Origin: Anodontia alba
Lineage: Eukaryota > Mollusca > Bivalvia > Lucinida > Lucinidae
Assembly (NCBI GenBank): GCA_964016985.1
Contig: OZ024828.1
Location: forward strand, 12,366,610 to 12,430,609
Reading direction: 5' to 3'
Length of the DNA: 64,000 nucleotides
Within the stretch, counting starts at the first letter, position 1. Each line of letters opens with the position of its first letter. The notes below the pieces were generated by a model, which was not told where the DNA came from, did no database searches, and saw only the letters and a program-made list of their open reading frames with translations. Both the position numbers and the translations under genes were made by a program. Positions 9,816 through 21,479 of this stretch are shown piece by piece.

Positions 9816-10599
9816 CAGGAATGGATACACATGACTACCTTCGGAAACATGTTCTTTGATAAATGAAAATGATTTGTACCCTTTGTGGCAGTTCTGTCAT
9901 TTTAGAATACACCGCTTTTCAGAAAGTGGCTTAACCAAACAGAAAAGAAACAAAATTGTCTCCCGTCTACAAATTGGTGGAAACCTATAGGCGTATTCAG
10001 TACCCTTACCTCGAAAATAGACATTCTTGAAATGAAATAATTTTTTATCGTATTTCTTAATTAATGTTGCCAATATTAATTCAGAGATACGATAAAAAAT
10101 CATTTAGTTCAAAAACGAGAGACTAACGGAAATTTTACAGGCTGTCAGATGCCACATTTTATTATTGTATTAATACTATATATCAATTTATTAAACATTT
10201 TTTTTTTTTTGATAAAAAATGTCTTATGTTTTAGGAATATGGAGCCTTGTAACGGAATATATATACATACACTCGTTCTATAATTTTGGTGACCAAATAT
10301 AACATCAGATTTTGATATAGAATGATAACAACGGACGCGATTAGCATTGCATTTTAGTTCCATTAGATACAACCAGATGTGTAAAAATGCTTTCAGCTAG
10401 TCAGATCACATTATATATCGTAAATACCATTAAATCCAAACCACAATGAGCTCGTAGCCGGTGTCCCCTCTTCATATATCTAAAGGTTGTGTTATGAGAT
10501 GGCATATCTTGAACCAGAAATCAGCTTGTCTCACGTTGAAAATAACCAGATGAATTGTGTGCTGGAACAAGCAATGATAGGAAACCGATCAAATGAAAT

Positions 10600-10800
10600 G
10601 TAAAAAGATTGCTCTTTGAAAAAAAAAATAAACAAACAAAAACATAAAAGAATGACATTTAGAGTCCCGATTTCGTTTTGACTCTTCATACAGCAGGCTT
10701 TTAGTTTCAGGGCTGCATATGCCCCTTCTCCCCAACTAGAACCAGTTTAAGCGGAGCTCGATTTTCCAAGAGATCAGAATGGGTTCAATGATCGCTAGGA
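10600..10800. repeat. Interspersed repeat with CGATTTCGTTTTGACTCTTCA motif
   Basis: AAAGATTGCT, the TTTTGACTCTTCATACAGCAG segment and a CT-rich tail recur at 11490-11650 and 52015-52180. An inverted trace (GAAGAGCCTCAATGAAACCG) is at 22525. Between 9820 and 10600 I see no feature. Confidence 0.4.
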
Positions 10801-10834
10801 CAATAAGACTGAAAACTCCATTATGATGAAGTAC

Positions 10835-11080
10835 GGGCCTCTAGGTTATAAAACTTTTTTCATGCTCAACTCAGCTGAGCATGAAATTTTCTCTGTCAAT
10901 AAATATGAAAATGCCAACAATAGTTGGCATTTTCATATTTATTAACAGAGAAATTTTCATGCTCAGCTATGTTTAGCAAGAAAGAATTTGCAATTGTAAG
11001 TAATTTAAGATTTATTACCAGGACAAATTTCATGCTCAGCTGAGTTGAGTATGAAAAAAGTTTTATAACCTCGGGGCCCG
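10835..11080. mobile_element. Family I fold-back element, copy 1
   Basis: Ends GGTTATAAAACTTTTTTCAT and ATGAAAAAAGTTTTATAACC are inverted. Subterminal GCTCAACTCAGCTGAGCATG repeats occur on both sides, and an inner palindrome (GAAAATGCCAACA/TGTTGGCATTTTC class) is present. The copy at 15808 is arranged in the opposite orientation. Confidence 0.78.
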
Positions 11081-11387
11081 TTCCCGCTTATGTTTATACT
11101 ATTCTATTTTCTACAACTCAGCGAAGACACAAATGGGTCGACTAGTGTATTGATACGTTTAACCACAGGTAACTTTCAATATTTCATGTAGACAGAGTAC
11201 ATGTTACGGAACAATGTGGTACTAAATATAAAGTACAATCTCTGAGAGGTTGTCTCATATTAATCTCTTTAGACCGTATTAACCCAATGACTTAGGTTAA
11301 TCTTTAATACTATAGTGTGAATAGAGTAGGGTCAATTTAAATGGAAGCTTAACCATTCCCTACCCAGACCCCCCCCCCTTGCACAAG

Positions 11388-11795
11388 ACGAATGGGGCAT
11401 AGCATTTCCTACAAGACTGCGTGTGCACCCAGCGAAGACTCCGATCAGACTCGCTGAAAGCAGGATATCCATCGAGTACCTTGCTAATAAACGTCAAAAA
11501 GATTGCTTTGGAAACAAAGAACACACTACGGATTAGAAAATGGGCGTCTCGGTTTTATTGAGACTCTTCATAAGCAGTGATGAAGTTTGCAACACTGCTT
11601 ACGCCCTCTAGCGTATACATGAGCAGAACTCCATTTTCAAAGATACCACAATGAGCCCAATGATACTAAAGGAAATGAAATATAATCTGCACTATAGTAA
11701 AGACTCTGATCAGAATATGCGGATACGCAGGCTGATCTAGATCAACGCTGGTCCCACATGCAATCGTGTAGGAAATGTTGTGACCCGGTTCAAAG
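11388..11795. mobile_element. Family C variant split by another repeat
   Basis: GGGCATAGCATTTCCTACAAG at 11395 and GTAGGAAATGTTGTGACCC at 11778 are the two ends of the C variant seen at 5365 and 33266. Between them at about 11490-11650 lies the repeat described at 10600. From 11800 to 12500 I see nothing recognisable. Confidence 0.5.
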
Positions 11796-12509
11796 AGAAT
11801 CTGTCATTTTTGTATTTGGACGACTTAGTGTTTGAAAAACGGATTTTAAACAAAAATGGAAAATAAAATCGTAAACAGTAAAGCGGCAAAGTTAAAACAC
11901 GCAAATAAATGAGGAAACAAATAAATGATGTAGATCCTAAAATGCAAACATCGCAGACCCAGACGTGTAGTACCTTCGTGCCGCCTGACTAGAATCATCA
12001 CCATTTTCTTTTAAAATGCTCGTGCATGTGAAAAGCAGCAAGGGAAATGAAAAAAAAGTCCTGTTTAGATTTTTTTCGCTATGCATTCACCATTTGACAC
12101 TGTAGACCTGGGAAAAGGTTGTCAAACTGCAACGATCTATATGAGACAGCTTGTATATGCGTTAAGCTTTTTTTCTTTCCTAATGCAGCACATTCAAGTT
12201 AAGCGTAATCCGAAGTAATCTTTTGTAATACAATGCAATGTTAAGACATGAGATCAAAGTTTGGGAAAGAAATGTTTTATCGAATATATAGTCAAGTATG
12301 GGTAAAGGCATATTTACACGCAACAAATTATTATTAAACACTTAACTTAATCCAAAACGTTTTGATACCAAAACCTCGAGCAAATATGTTTTGTCCTGAT
12401 TGTTATCTTATTGATGCATTTGGTGGAGCCTATCTTGCACTGTGATCAGTATGCTGGGAAAGAGGGAGCTGGCTGCTTAGATTTTTTTGTTTATGGCATG
12501 TGTGCTGTC

Positions 12510-12784
12510 CATTACGAAAACACGCCTGTTCAAATATATTGAAAATTTCACTAAAAAACTGAAAGATTTCAGATAAAAATTCTGATATTTTTCATATTTC
12601 TGCTCAAAACATAGAGTGTTGGTACTCGTTAGAACCGCCTCGCCAAGGCGGTTCTTACGAATACCCACAATCTATGTTTTGGAGCAGAAATAAGAAAAAT
12701 AATGTATACCCCTGTAAACCCCAGTTTTACTATATAAAAGTGGTTTTAAGGGGGTCAAAATTATATAGGTACGTTTTCGTGATG
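12510..12784 (+). mobile_element. Family A MITE, copy 3
   Basis: Standard structure; the loop is CTCGCCAAG. The right hairpin has lost Gs (AGTGGTTTTAAG). Flanking bases are C and T, one of four copies without a match. Copy 4 starts 24 bp further on in opposite orientation, so 12510-13090 is a giant inverted repeat. Confidence 0.9.
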
Positions 12785-12808
12785 TAACTCGATCTATTTT
12801 CGCCCTTA

Positions 12809-13090
12809 CATCACGCAAACGAGCCTATATAATGTTGACCCTCTTAAACCCCACTTTTATATAGTAAAACTGGGGTTTACAGGGGTATACATTATTTTTC
12901 TTATTTCTGCTCAAAAACATAGATTGTGGGTACTCATTAGAACCGCCCCGGCGAGGCAGTTCTAACGAGTACCCACAATCTATGTTTTGAGCAGAAATAT
13001 GAAAAATATCAGAATTTTTGTCTGAAAATTTTTCTGTTTTTTTGGTGGTAAAATTTTTCAGTATATTTGAATAGGCGTGTTTTCGTAATG
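12809..13090 (-). mobile_element. Family A MITE, copy 4
   Basis: Starts CATCACGCAAACGAGCC and ends GTGTTTTCGTAATG. Loop is CCCGGCGAG. Flanking bases are A and A. A 147-codon minus frame spans it and the sequence to 13268; it is formed by the element and is not a gene. From 13300 to 13740 nothing is recognised. Confidence 0.9.
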
Positions 13091-13748
13091 ATCTCTGATG
13101 CAGCTGAAAATAACAATAGTTGTTTGGTTCGCGAATGGGGTTCTCTACCTCATACAAGAAACAGCGCAGCAAAATAAATATAATTGCAATCATTATCCTG
13201 AAACAAAGTAGAGGGTTCAGTAGCGTTCTGACTCCAACCAGATCAAATAAAGACCACAAGTAGGACAACGATCGCCCAGACCTCAGGCATCATAAATCAG
13301 GTGCCATCCTTCCGAAACAGATTGCGAAAGGTAACGATTTTCAGTCTGAGAACAGATTCATCGTTGTGCATTTGAAAAAGGAAAGCGCAGTTATCAACCA
13401 TAATTGGATTACAGTTATACATGCAGGTTGACGCAGAACATTCATGTTGTAACACATCTTTTCGTAACGATTGACACTAATTTGTATTGTTCCGATAACA
13501 GGTAGTACCGGCAATCCTTCTAAAATTCTAGACTAAATTACCATAAATTGGGTTTCGATAGACCTTCATGCAGAAGTCGTTTTAAGCCAACGTTATATTT
13601 TAAAACAAAAATAAGGTTGACGGTTATAAATAGTATAGAACATGTCTAGGAATAAATACGTACGTACACAGAACATAACCTACCAATGATAGCAAGCAGA
13701 AGAGTACACAAACCATGGCAGACAGTACACACACAAAAATATAATATT

Positions 13749-13976
13749 GAGCCTGCGCATGACAAACCCAATAAAATGGCAAGTGCGCCCAGCGAAGATT
13801 CAGATCTGCCTGGGCATCCGCCGAGTCTTCGCTGTCCGCATGAAGAAAGCTTGGGTCCTTAGATATCTATTAAGCGCACAGCGAAGACTCTGATCAGACT
13901 GGGCGGATGCCCAGGCTGATCTGAGTGTTCGCTGGGCGCACATGCAATTATGTTGGTTTTGTCATGCGCTGGCTCA
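13749..13976. mobile_element. Family C fold-back element, complete
   Basis: GAGCCTGCGCATGACAAACC faces GGTTTTGTCATGCGCTGGCTC. Inside, GCCCAGCGAAGATTCAGATC and its partner CTGAGTGTTCGCTGGGC pair, around a loop with GGGTCCTTAGATATC. This is one of the two best copies (the other is at 23164). Confidence 0.82.
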
Positions 13977-13979
13977 TAT

Positions 13980-14155
13980 ATGAAGCTACCCAAGAAATGC
14001 CACCATCACGAAGCACAGCCTTTTCTAGGCACTAAAAAGAAGGAGAGATGAGGAGCCCACAATGACAAAACAAACGCCACATATGAAATCACCAACGCAC
14101 AAACAGACCACCCTAGAACGGTCAGTAGAAGAAACTACTGGGGTTTAAATCAGTC
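13980..14155 (+). repeat. Family G interspersed repeat
   Basis: CATCACGAAGCACAGCC and CTAGAACGGTCAGTAGAAG plus ACTACTGGGGTTTAA match the copy at 4138. Confidence 0.5.
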
Positions 14156-14214
14156 TATACTTTTCGTGTTGTTGTGTTTCGTATTTACATATGGTGTATA
14201 CTTTGTGATTTAAG

Positions 14215-14740
14215 GGTGGGTGCCTGATGCTCCGGCTCTGGTCGGGCCCACCAGAGTCCTACTGTTGGTTTTCTTTTGCTTCAGCATTTTAGTTATTTCT
14301 TGCTGTCGAGTCCTCATCGTTGTTTCATCTCTGTATTCGTTTGATTTTTATGTTCTCGAAGATGTTGCACTGATGAGTTAGGAACCCTTCACGCGGACTG
14401 AACAAATGTCTTGTATATACATGTACCTCGGCTGAGCTAAGGGCGAGGGTTGTGGCCACGTAAAATCGATTTAAGCCCCCTACCCCGCCCCCTCCCCGCT
14501 AGTAATTTTTTTACTGACCGTTCCAAGGCGGTGCTTCTGTTGTGGTTTACTATATCTGTCATTGTATGTCTTTGCATGTTTGTCTTGGTGAATTTTTTAT
14601 TTGGAATAGCCGTTTGGCCATTTTTTGGGAAGAAACTGTCTATTTGGCTTTCTGCTTGTAGTGTTTTAATTGTGGTGCCGTTACTTTAAATGCGTTCTTC
14701 ATTCCCTTTGGAGTGTTAGAAGGGAAGATGTTAGGTATCA
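14215..14740 (+). repeat. Family H interspersed repeat
   Basis: Shares GTTGGTTTTCTTTTGCT, GCGAGGGTTG, TTACTGACCGTTCCAAGGCG and a T/G-rich 3' part with copies at 17395 and 51340. The block CTGACCGTTCCAAGG is the inverse of the family G end, so G and H may be opposite strands of one superfamily. No coding frame is conserved between copies. Confidence 0.55.
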
Positions 14741-14818
14741 TTGCCTTCCTTTCTGTTAAGATATCCATAAAGCCAGATTTAACCCACCGCCACCCCTCGC
14801 CCAAACAGTTTTACTGTT

Positions 14819-15095
14819 CATCACGAAAACATGCCTATATAATTTTGACCCCCTTAAACCTCATATTTATATAGTAAAACTGGGGTTTACAGGGGTATAC
14901 ATTATTTTTCTTATTTTTGCTAAAACATTGATTTTGTGAACTCGTTAGAACCGCCTCGCCTGGGCGGTTCTAACGAGTACATACAATCTATGTTTTGAGC
15001 AGAATTATGAAAAAATATCGGAGTTTATATTTGAAATTTTTCAGTTTTTGGAAGTGAAGTTTTCTATATATTTGAATAGGCGTGTTTTTGTAATG
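14819..15095 (-). mobile_element. Family A MITE, copy 5
   Basis: Starts CATCACGAAAACATGCC and ends GCGTGTTTTTGTAATG. Loop is CTCGCCTGG. The flanks are T and G (no match). It ends 18 bp before the D element at 15114. Confidence 0.88.
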
Positions 15096-15113
15096 GAACA
15101 TTCTAAAGAGATA

Positions 15114-15672
15114 CAGTAAAACTTCAGTGACGCGAACACCGATGGCTCGTTTACCGTGTCTGATTGAAACTGTTTTTTTAGTCCCAAGCAAATTTTTCTA
15201 ATAGCACTAAAATCGAACAGGCATCCCTAAATTATCCCAATTTGCTTCTTCCCCTGGAGGAATGATAAACTCTCAGTGGTTTGAACTACAGTCGACTCTC
15301 GTTATCTCGAAGTCCAAGAAACTTTCTGAAATACTTCGAGATATCCATACCTCGACATATCAGATTTGCAGAATTGAGGAAAAAATAAATCGAACAACCA
15401 CATTTCATAAATGACTATTTAATTTGACTCCTGAAATTAGAGATATATTGAAAATATTGTGGAAAAGAGGTTAGGAGCAATTTCTCCTCTTTTCCAAAAT
15501 ATTTTGTTACCTGCTGTAAGATTTTCATGTTTAAACAGGGACCAGATTTTCACTTCGAGATAAACAGTTATTCGAGATAAGCGAGGTCGAGATAACGAGA
15601 GTCGACTGTATTCATATCTAGAACAAATTTCTATGGTTTAAAAGATGTTCGAGCCATTGAAGTTTGACAGTA
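15114..15672. mobile_element. Pogo/Tigger-like element, host of a nested MITE
   Basis: TACAGTAAAACTTCAGTGACG at the left and CGAGCCATTGAAGTTTGACAG at the right are approximate inverted ends. A separate family D MITE occupies 15289-15608. The host sequence is mostly that MITE plus short arms. Confidence 0.5.
15289..15608. mobile_element. Family D MITE, TA-flanked, nested
   Basis: CAGTCGACTCTCGTTATCTC and GAGATAACGAGAGTCGACTG ends with TA on both sides. The centre is GAGGTTAGGAGC facing GCAATTTCTCCTC, shorter than in the 6912 copy. Confidence 0.82.
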
Positions 15673-15807
15673 CTTATACTGCAGTTTCGTTCTGTTTATA
15701 TGTTTTATCTTCGTTTTTTTCCGTGCTATTTTGTGTGGTCATTTCAAGTAATTCAGCCCTGATGCGGTGCCTTGGAAGATCTACGTTCAGCTGTTGTGAC
15801 CTCTCCT

Positions 15808-16055
15808 GGCTCCGAGGTTATATAACGTTTGTCATGCTCAACTCATCTGAGCTTGAAATTTGTCCTGCTAATAAATCTAAACTTGCTAATTACAAATTGC
15901 ATTTTTTTTCTTGCCAAACATAGCTGAGCATGAAAATTTCTCTGCTAATTAATATGAAAATGCCAACAATTGTTCGCATTTTCATATCTTTTAGCAGGGA
16001 AAATTTCATTCTCAGCTGAGTTGAGCATGAAAAAAGTTTTATAACCTCGGGGCCT
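15808..16055. mobile_element. Family I fold-back element, copy 2
   Basis: Left end CTCCGAGGTTATATAACG; right end AGTTTTATAACCTCGGGGCC. CATGCTCAACTCATCTGAGC and CTCAGCTGAGTTGAGCATG repeat in inverse. The internal AAAATGCCAACAATTG palindrome lies to the right, mirrored relative to copy 1. Confidence 0.75.
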
Positions 16056-16216
16056 AGGTAACTCCATATTTTATTTTCGACCTCGATACAAATAAAAACA
16101 GTGAAAAAAATCAGTAGAAAATAATGTTTATTTGTTGCAAACAGATATTACATGTAACACAAATATCACATATTCATATAGAAAGACCAAATTGACCTTT
16201 CGCATAGATTTTTGTA

Positions 16217-16524
16217 CAGTCGACTCTCGTTATCTCGAAGTCCAAGGGACTTTCTGAAATATTTCGAGATATCCATACCTCGATATATCAGATTTGCAGA
16301 ATTGAGAAAAAAAAATAAATAGAACAACCACATTTCACAAATGACTATTTAATTTGACTCCTGAAATTAGAGATGTATTAAAAATATTGTGGAAAAGAGA
16401 AATTCTTTTCCACGATATTTTGATACCTGTTGTAAGAGTTTCATGTTTAAACAGGGACCAGATTTTCACTTCGAGATAAACGGTTATTCGAGATTAGCGA
16501 GGTCAAGATAACGAGAGTCGACTG
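16217..16524. mobile_element. Family D MITE, TA-flanked
   Basis: Ends CAGTCGACTCTCGTTATCTC and GATAACGAGAGTCGACTG, flanked by TA. It is close in sequence to the copy at 15289 (shared GAACAACCACATTTCA and GACTATTTAATTTGACTCC), so the two are recent relatives. Confidence 0.83.
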
Positions 16525-16986
16525 TATTGACTATTGATTAGAATGTATCCACTGTGCAATTTAGGCATGATATATTAAGAAATTCCCGCATTCCACGTGA
16601 AGCAGCTTCGCTAACCTTTTACAGGTAGAACGTGTTTATACAATAAGTTTATGCATAGTGTAAATCGAAAGGACAAAACGAAGGTCAGTTTGGTCGGTCT
16701 ATACGACCCATAAATCATACATGGCACAATTATAAAACATTTGGAGTTATCGTCCATTTACCCAGATAATCTACTCAATTGCAACAAAAACGCGATTAAC
16801 ATTTCGAGCAGCTTGCATCATAAACAGTAAGTTAAAAAATTTTAAAAACAAATTGGCTAATTAAGAAACCTTATAGTTAAACCAGTTATTAAGCATTCCA
16901 ACTCATATACATTTTAAACGTTAGCACTCTGTAGGCTAAATCGTCAGATGAAACTCAATACTACTTTTCTTATTTCTCTCATAAAA

Positions 16987-17057
16987 TAAGACTTGATATT
17001 CCATTCAAATTGTCTCCAAAGGAGACTATTTGAGTGGAATATATCAAGACATATTTT
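16987..17057. repeat. Short inverted repeat
   Basis: GACTTGATATTCCATTCAAA faces TTTGAGTGGAATATATCAAG around GTCTCCAAAGGAGAC. The motif of ATTCAAATTGTCTC plus its inverse is shared with family O. The rest of 16530-17390 shows nothing recognisable. Confidence 0.6.
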
Positions 17058-17394
17058 ATGAAATATCACGTCTTATTGTATCAATGGGAGCCATTAATTT
17101 TAAAATAGTTTAATTGTTACTTGCTTTTAGTTTTAGTCAGCAGGTTAACGTTTAAGCTTTCATCTTCTTTCTAGCGCAAAGTAAGGCTTCGCCCCTTTTT
17201 AATGGGCGTTTCAGTAAACAAAAAGGTTTTATAAATATGTTTTGATTTGAAACAGAGCCATGCATTAAACAGAAATGCTGCATTTATTCAGAATTCAGGT
17301 AACCCTCAATAAGTCACCACTTTATACAGTAAAACCTGAAATCAGGGGGTGAGGTTTTAGGCTTATGTGCGATTTATTTGTTTCCCGTAATGAT

Positions 17395-17745
17395 TCATGG
17401 ACAGAAGACCTCCACACGGAGGAAGCTGAGGGCGAGGGTTGAGGTCCCTAAAAGCTAGCTTAAGGTAATGCATTTCTGACCGTTCCAAAGTGGTTCTTTT
17501 ATAGTGGTACTTTTTGTTAATTGTCGTAATTTTTCACTTTCTTATGTTTTTCTTTTATTAATTATGTAAGTTTTAGATATATTCAGTTAAGTTTGAGTAA
17601 CAGAGTTCTCATATTTTTGGGAAAGAGTTGACATCTCTGCTAGCCATCTGTTCCTTTCATGGCTGCTTAATTGTATTTGTCTGTCTTTCCCTTGGGCGTT
17701 GGCAGCTTGATGTGGATCTGACTTCACTTATTTACTTTGTCAGAA
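17395..17745 (+). repeat. Family H interspersed repeat
   Basis: AGCTGAGGGCGAGGGTTGAG, CTGACCGTTCCAAAGTGG, TCAGTTAAGTTTGAGTAACA and CTTGATGTGGATCTGACT match 51620-51960 closely. From 17750 to 18240 nothing is recognised. Confidence 0.6.
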
Positions 17746-18277
17746 ATTATGAGGAAGTCCACGTGATATTACACAAGAAATTTTAAGAAATTGACAATAT
17801 AGCAAGACATAAAACTTGTTAGATCTCTTACCTAAAAAGGTTAAAAAGGATAAGTTTCTAATGGCACCCATTGATACAAAATAATATGAATGGAAACATA
17901 AGAAACTGTACCTTTAGACATAGGTACCCAGCAAAGACTCAGCAAGCGTTTCTGCGTTGCAAAATCAGTGTATTTGCCATGCTTTATCTGGATAGCTAAG
18001 GTTCTATGGTTTCTTTAGGCGAGACCTTTCCGTGATTTTTACCCCACGCCACCCACTTCCCCCGCCTCACCCTCTCCCTCACCCGAGTTCCTGTTTGTAC
18101 TGTATATTATAGTGGTGAAATTTACCGTTTGCTCACATTCTAAATATATGCCATATTGCTTCTGATGTTAGTATTTAAAACCTCTAAAACGATTTAGGAA
18201 ACTTAAATTGTTAAACAGCCCACAAGAAGGAGCTACTCTTTGTGCAAATGCATAATAGTGGCTTCAAAGCTGTCATC

Positions 18278-18475
18278 TTAACCCATGAAAGACACGAATA
18301 ACCCATTTTCGATTTATGGTATGTCAGGCTATATGATGTAGATATTCCTAAGAAAAAGGGTTGAACTAATTGCAAACAATGACCTGACCAGACGCCTCGT
18401 TTTGTGGCGTCTGATCTGGATCTGCACTGTTTACCAGTTACTTGTTTAGGGGTTTGCAGTCTTTAATGGGTTTAA
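18278..18475. mobile_element. Family B element with TTAACCC ends
   Basis: TTAACCCATGAAAGAC at the left and GTCTTTAATGGGTTTAA at the right are inverted. The B core at 18372-18432 has a loop of CTCGTTTTGTGG. Confidence 0.68.
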
Positions 18476-18590
18476 CTTGTACTGCTTACTAAATGCTTGA
18501 CAAAAGAAAAAAAAAATTGTCACATATTTCACAGGAAGTAAGAATCAACATTTCATTAAAATTCTATCCAAAAGCCGAGTCTTCGGAATA

Positions 18591-18812
18591 CACTACAGCC
18601 CCTTTATAACACGGTTCGTTATAGCGCGGTTTTGGATATAACACGGTCCAAAGATGGATCCCCAAAATGTATAGATTATATTGAAAAAATGACCATAAAT
18701 GGTCATTTTTCAATATAATCTATACATTTTTTGTTTGTATACAACACTGTTGTTGAACTAACACGGTTTATGCTATGGACCCCAACAATAGTGTTATAAA
18801 GAGGTTGTGGAG
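18591..18812. mobile_element. TIR MITE with CTTTATAACAC ends, TA-flanked
   Basis: CACTACAGCCCCTTTATAAC faces GTTATAAAGAGGTTGTGGAG, with TA on both outer sides. The centre is AGATTATATTGAAAAAATGA facing TCAATATAATCT. It is probably a Tc1/mariner-type MITE. Confidence 0.68.
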
Positions 18813-18954
18813 TATAAGTGAACAATGTAGGGATAGATCCTCTCAAAAGAGGCTTGTTGCCGTTGATGTCATGAAGTAAAAGCAACATGCCCATAACGTT
18901 CCCGCGATTAACGATACCAAACTAAACGCAAACAGAAGCCAGCGCACAACAAGA

Positions 18955-19128
18955 CCGCTGATTCAAGAAGGGCAGTTGTCAGTTTCTGGCGAAAGAATGT
19001 GCACAATACTGGTTAACCGCTTAGAGGACCAAGCCTGCCCAGTAAACGTGTGGTTAGGTAAACTGACCGCGCTCGACATGACCTAAATGGGTTGACTGGG
19101 CCGTAAAACCTCAACACAAACAAACAAC
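18955..19128 (+). mobile_element. SINE, 5'-truncated copy
   Basis: Starts CGCTGATTCAAGAAGGGCAG and follows the body of the SINE at 5039 to GTAAAACCTCAACACAAAC. The tRNA head is absent. Confidence 0.8.
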
Positions 19129-19134
19129 AAAACC

Positions 19135-19353
19135 TACAATAAGACTTCTGCGACCAGCGAAGATACAGATCAGGCTGCGCATCCGCACAGTCTGGTCAGA
19201 GTCTTTGCTGCTCGCATGTGTCTTCTACAGTTTCCAGTCTATCCAGCGAGGGATAAACGTGAACCCTTGCCATACTGGGTAGATGGAAAGGTTGATCTGA
19301 ATCTTGGTTGATCACACAGATCTTATTGTATGTAAAGTCGTGCGCTGGCTCAA
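19135..19353. mobile_element. Family C fold-back, diverged
   Basis: CCAGCGAAGATACAGATCAG, CAGTCTGGTCAGAGTC and the end GTCGTGCGCTGGCTCA mark it. The second half is eroded. Confidence 0.55.
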
Positions 19354-19549
19354 ATGTTTCAAAAATGGCAATAAAACTACCGTGCATCCAGTTGCCTTAA
19401 GATGCACAAAGAATAAGTGAACATGGTTAACTGATCTCCACAAGGCCATTTTTACTTGTGGCTGATCAACAAAAACATAACAAAACAACTTACATGAAAC
19501 ACTTACAAACTGACTACTATGGACATTATCCGTTCGAGTTTGGCATTCT

Positions 19550-19795
19550 GGGCCCAGTTGTTCAAAACTAACGACGTCTTTAGTTAACATATCGTTAAAT
19601 CTTTAATCAGTAAATATGACATATATGTTACTGTTTTTGCTGAAACAAAAAATGTGTGTAGCTTTTGCATTTGCACAAGCTACTCACATTTTTTAGCAAA
19701 CATACATGTGAATTTAGATTATCCATACTAGAACAGTTAACAGTTTGACCACTAACGAGTTCGTTAAGCTAATGACGCTTTGAACAATTGGGTCC
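19550..19795. mobile_element. Family J TIR element, copy 1
   Basis: GGGCCCAGTTGTTCAAAACTA at the left and GCTTTGAACAATTGGGTCC at the right are inverted, with a TAACGA-rich subterminal part and an AAAATGTG/CACATTTT central stem. A better copy is at 38146. Confidence 0.72.
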
Positions 19796-19859
19796 TGTTC
19801 TTTAAGCAGTATTATACATGAACAGTTTTCAATGGGAGTCGCAAAGTAAGGAAATGTAC

Positions 19860-20045
19860 CTTTCAAAATGTGCGGCCCAGCGAGATTCAATTATCCTGTA
19901 CACACACGCAGTCAAACCAGAGTTCTCACTGTCTGACTGATGAGACCTTGGATCCTAGGTTATCCATAAAGCGCCCAGCGAATACTCTGATGAGCCTGCG
20001 TGAATGCGGATTCGCAGGTTGATCGGAATATGCGTTGGGTGTACA
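19860..20045. mobile_element. Family C fold-back, diverged
   Basis: GGCCCAGCGAGATTCA, TGAGACCTTGGATCCTAGG and AGCGCCCAGCGAATACTCTG are recognisable family C blocks. From 20220 to 20590 nothing is recognised. Confidence 0.45.
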
Positions 20046-20595
20046 AACCGAAATTCATTTTTTTTTTGCATTGTAAACTTACTTACACAAGTAAAGTTTG
20101 GCATATTAACACAACTTCTTATCACAACTGTAACGAGTCTTTTGATTTGTTAGAAAACGTAGTTCCTAAGAACGAATTTGGTTGGTCCGCTGAATCACGT
20201 ATGGTGGCTCGGCTGATATGATCTAAATGAAAATCTGGATTACGAATCTCCGAACTGTTGATTCCAAATGATATTTTCGGTCGACGATGCTGAAAATTAA
20301 ATAGAGATTATCAAATATCATCTTTGATGTTAACCTTATGTCAACCTGAAACTCCGGCCGGTCTAAGGTTCTCGTTTTGATATGGGTTGAGGGCTAATAT
20401 GGGGAATGACATAAAATACCATGCCATTTCGTACTCAAAATCTATTTACCATATATTTACCGATAGATACTTGTCTTTACACCAGATTTAATTCGATTTT
20501 TCTACTTCAACTCTTTGAACAGGTTCATTTCTGACAGAAAGGGAGTCTGAATAGTTTTAATATAATGTTTTATAGAAATTCTTGTATCTAACTGT

Positions 20596-20638
20596 GTAGA
20601 CCCAGAACGTTTAGTGGCATCTGATCTGGATCTACACT
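20596..20638. mobile_element. Family B core fragment
   Basis: GTGTAGACCCAGAACG and GGCATCTGATCTGGATC with CTACACT remain. It is cut exactly where family A copy 6 begins. Confidence 0.5.
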
Positions 20639-20886
20639 CATTACGAAAACACGCCTATTCAAACATATAGAAAATTTCACCTCCAAAAAATTGAAAATTT
20701 TCAGATAAAAACGCTGATATTTTTCATATTTCTGCTCAAAACATAGATTGTGGGTACTCGTTAGAACCGCCTCTATGTTTTCGAGCAGAAATAAGAAAAA
20801 TAATATATACCCCTGTAAACCCCAGTTTTGCTATATAAAAGTGGGGTTTGAGGGGGTCAAAATTATATAGGCGTGTTTTCGTGATG
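20639..20886 (+). mobile_element. Family A MITE, copy 6, central palindrome arm deleted
   Basis: Ends are intact, but after GTTAGAACCGCCTC the sequence jumps to TATGTTTTCGAGCAG, so most of the second arm of the central hairpin is lost. The element is ~248 bp instead of ~280. Flanking bases are T and T. Confidence 0.9.
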
Positions 20887-21201
20887 TAAAGAAGATCTGA
20901 TACTCCGGTTTATGATGGAGATTTAGGAGTCTGTTAGCGACTGTCTGTATGGTCTTTTCGCCCATATTCTTTTGAAAATCGGTGCATTTAGACATCGAAT
21001 CCATGTTTAATGTCGATGCAAATTGCAAATGGCACCTTTAGTACTGCACGTCGTGTCAAAAGAAAGAAATTCGAAAGCCCCAAAAATTATGACATCAAAG
21101 GTATGAAAATCTTTTTGGGGCTGTGATAAAGCTTATACGAAATGGCATCACGTGCGTACATGCATAAAGGCTAATGTGATACATGTACACGTATGGGTAT
21201 C

Positions 21202-21479
21202 TATTACGAAAACACGCCTATTAAAATATACTGAAAATTTTACCATCAAAAAATGAATTTTTTTCAGATAAAAATTCTGATATTTTTCATATTTTTGCTC
21301 AAAACATAGATTGTGGGTACATTTTAGAACCGCCTCAGGGAGGCGGTTCTAACGAGTACCCACAATCTATGTCTTGAGTAAAAATAAAAAAAAAATAATG
21401 TGTACCTTTGTAAACCCCAGTTTAGCTATAAAAGTGGGGTTTGAGGGGGTCAACATTATATAGGCATGTTTTCGTGATG
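21202..21479 (+). mobile_element. Family A MITE, copy 7
   Basis: First base mutated (TATTACG instead of CATTACG). Loop is CTCAGGGAG. The right hairpin is shortened (TAGCTATAAAAGTGG). Flanking bases are C and C. Confidence 0.9.

Noticed and set aside
12825..13268. 147-codon minus frame
   Set aside because: Most of it is family A copy 4; the same frame fragment appears in copies at 6311, 34699, 53302 and 59665, so it is a by-product of the element.
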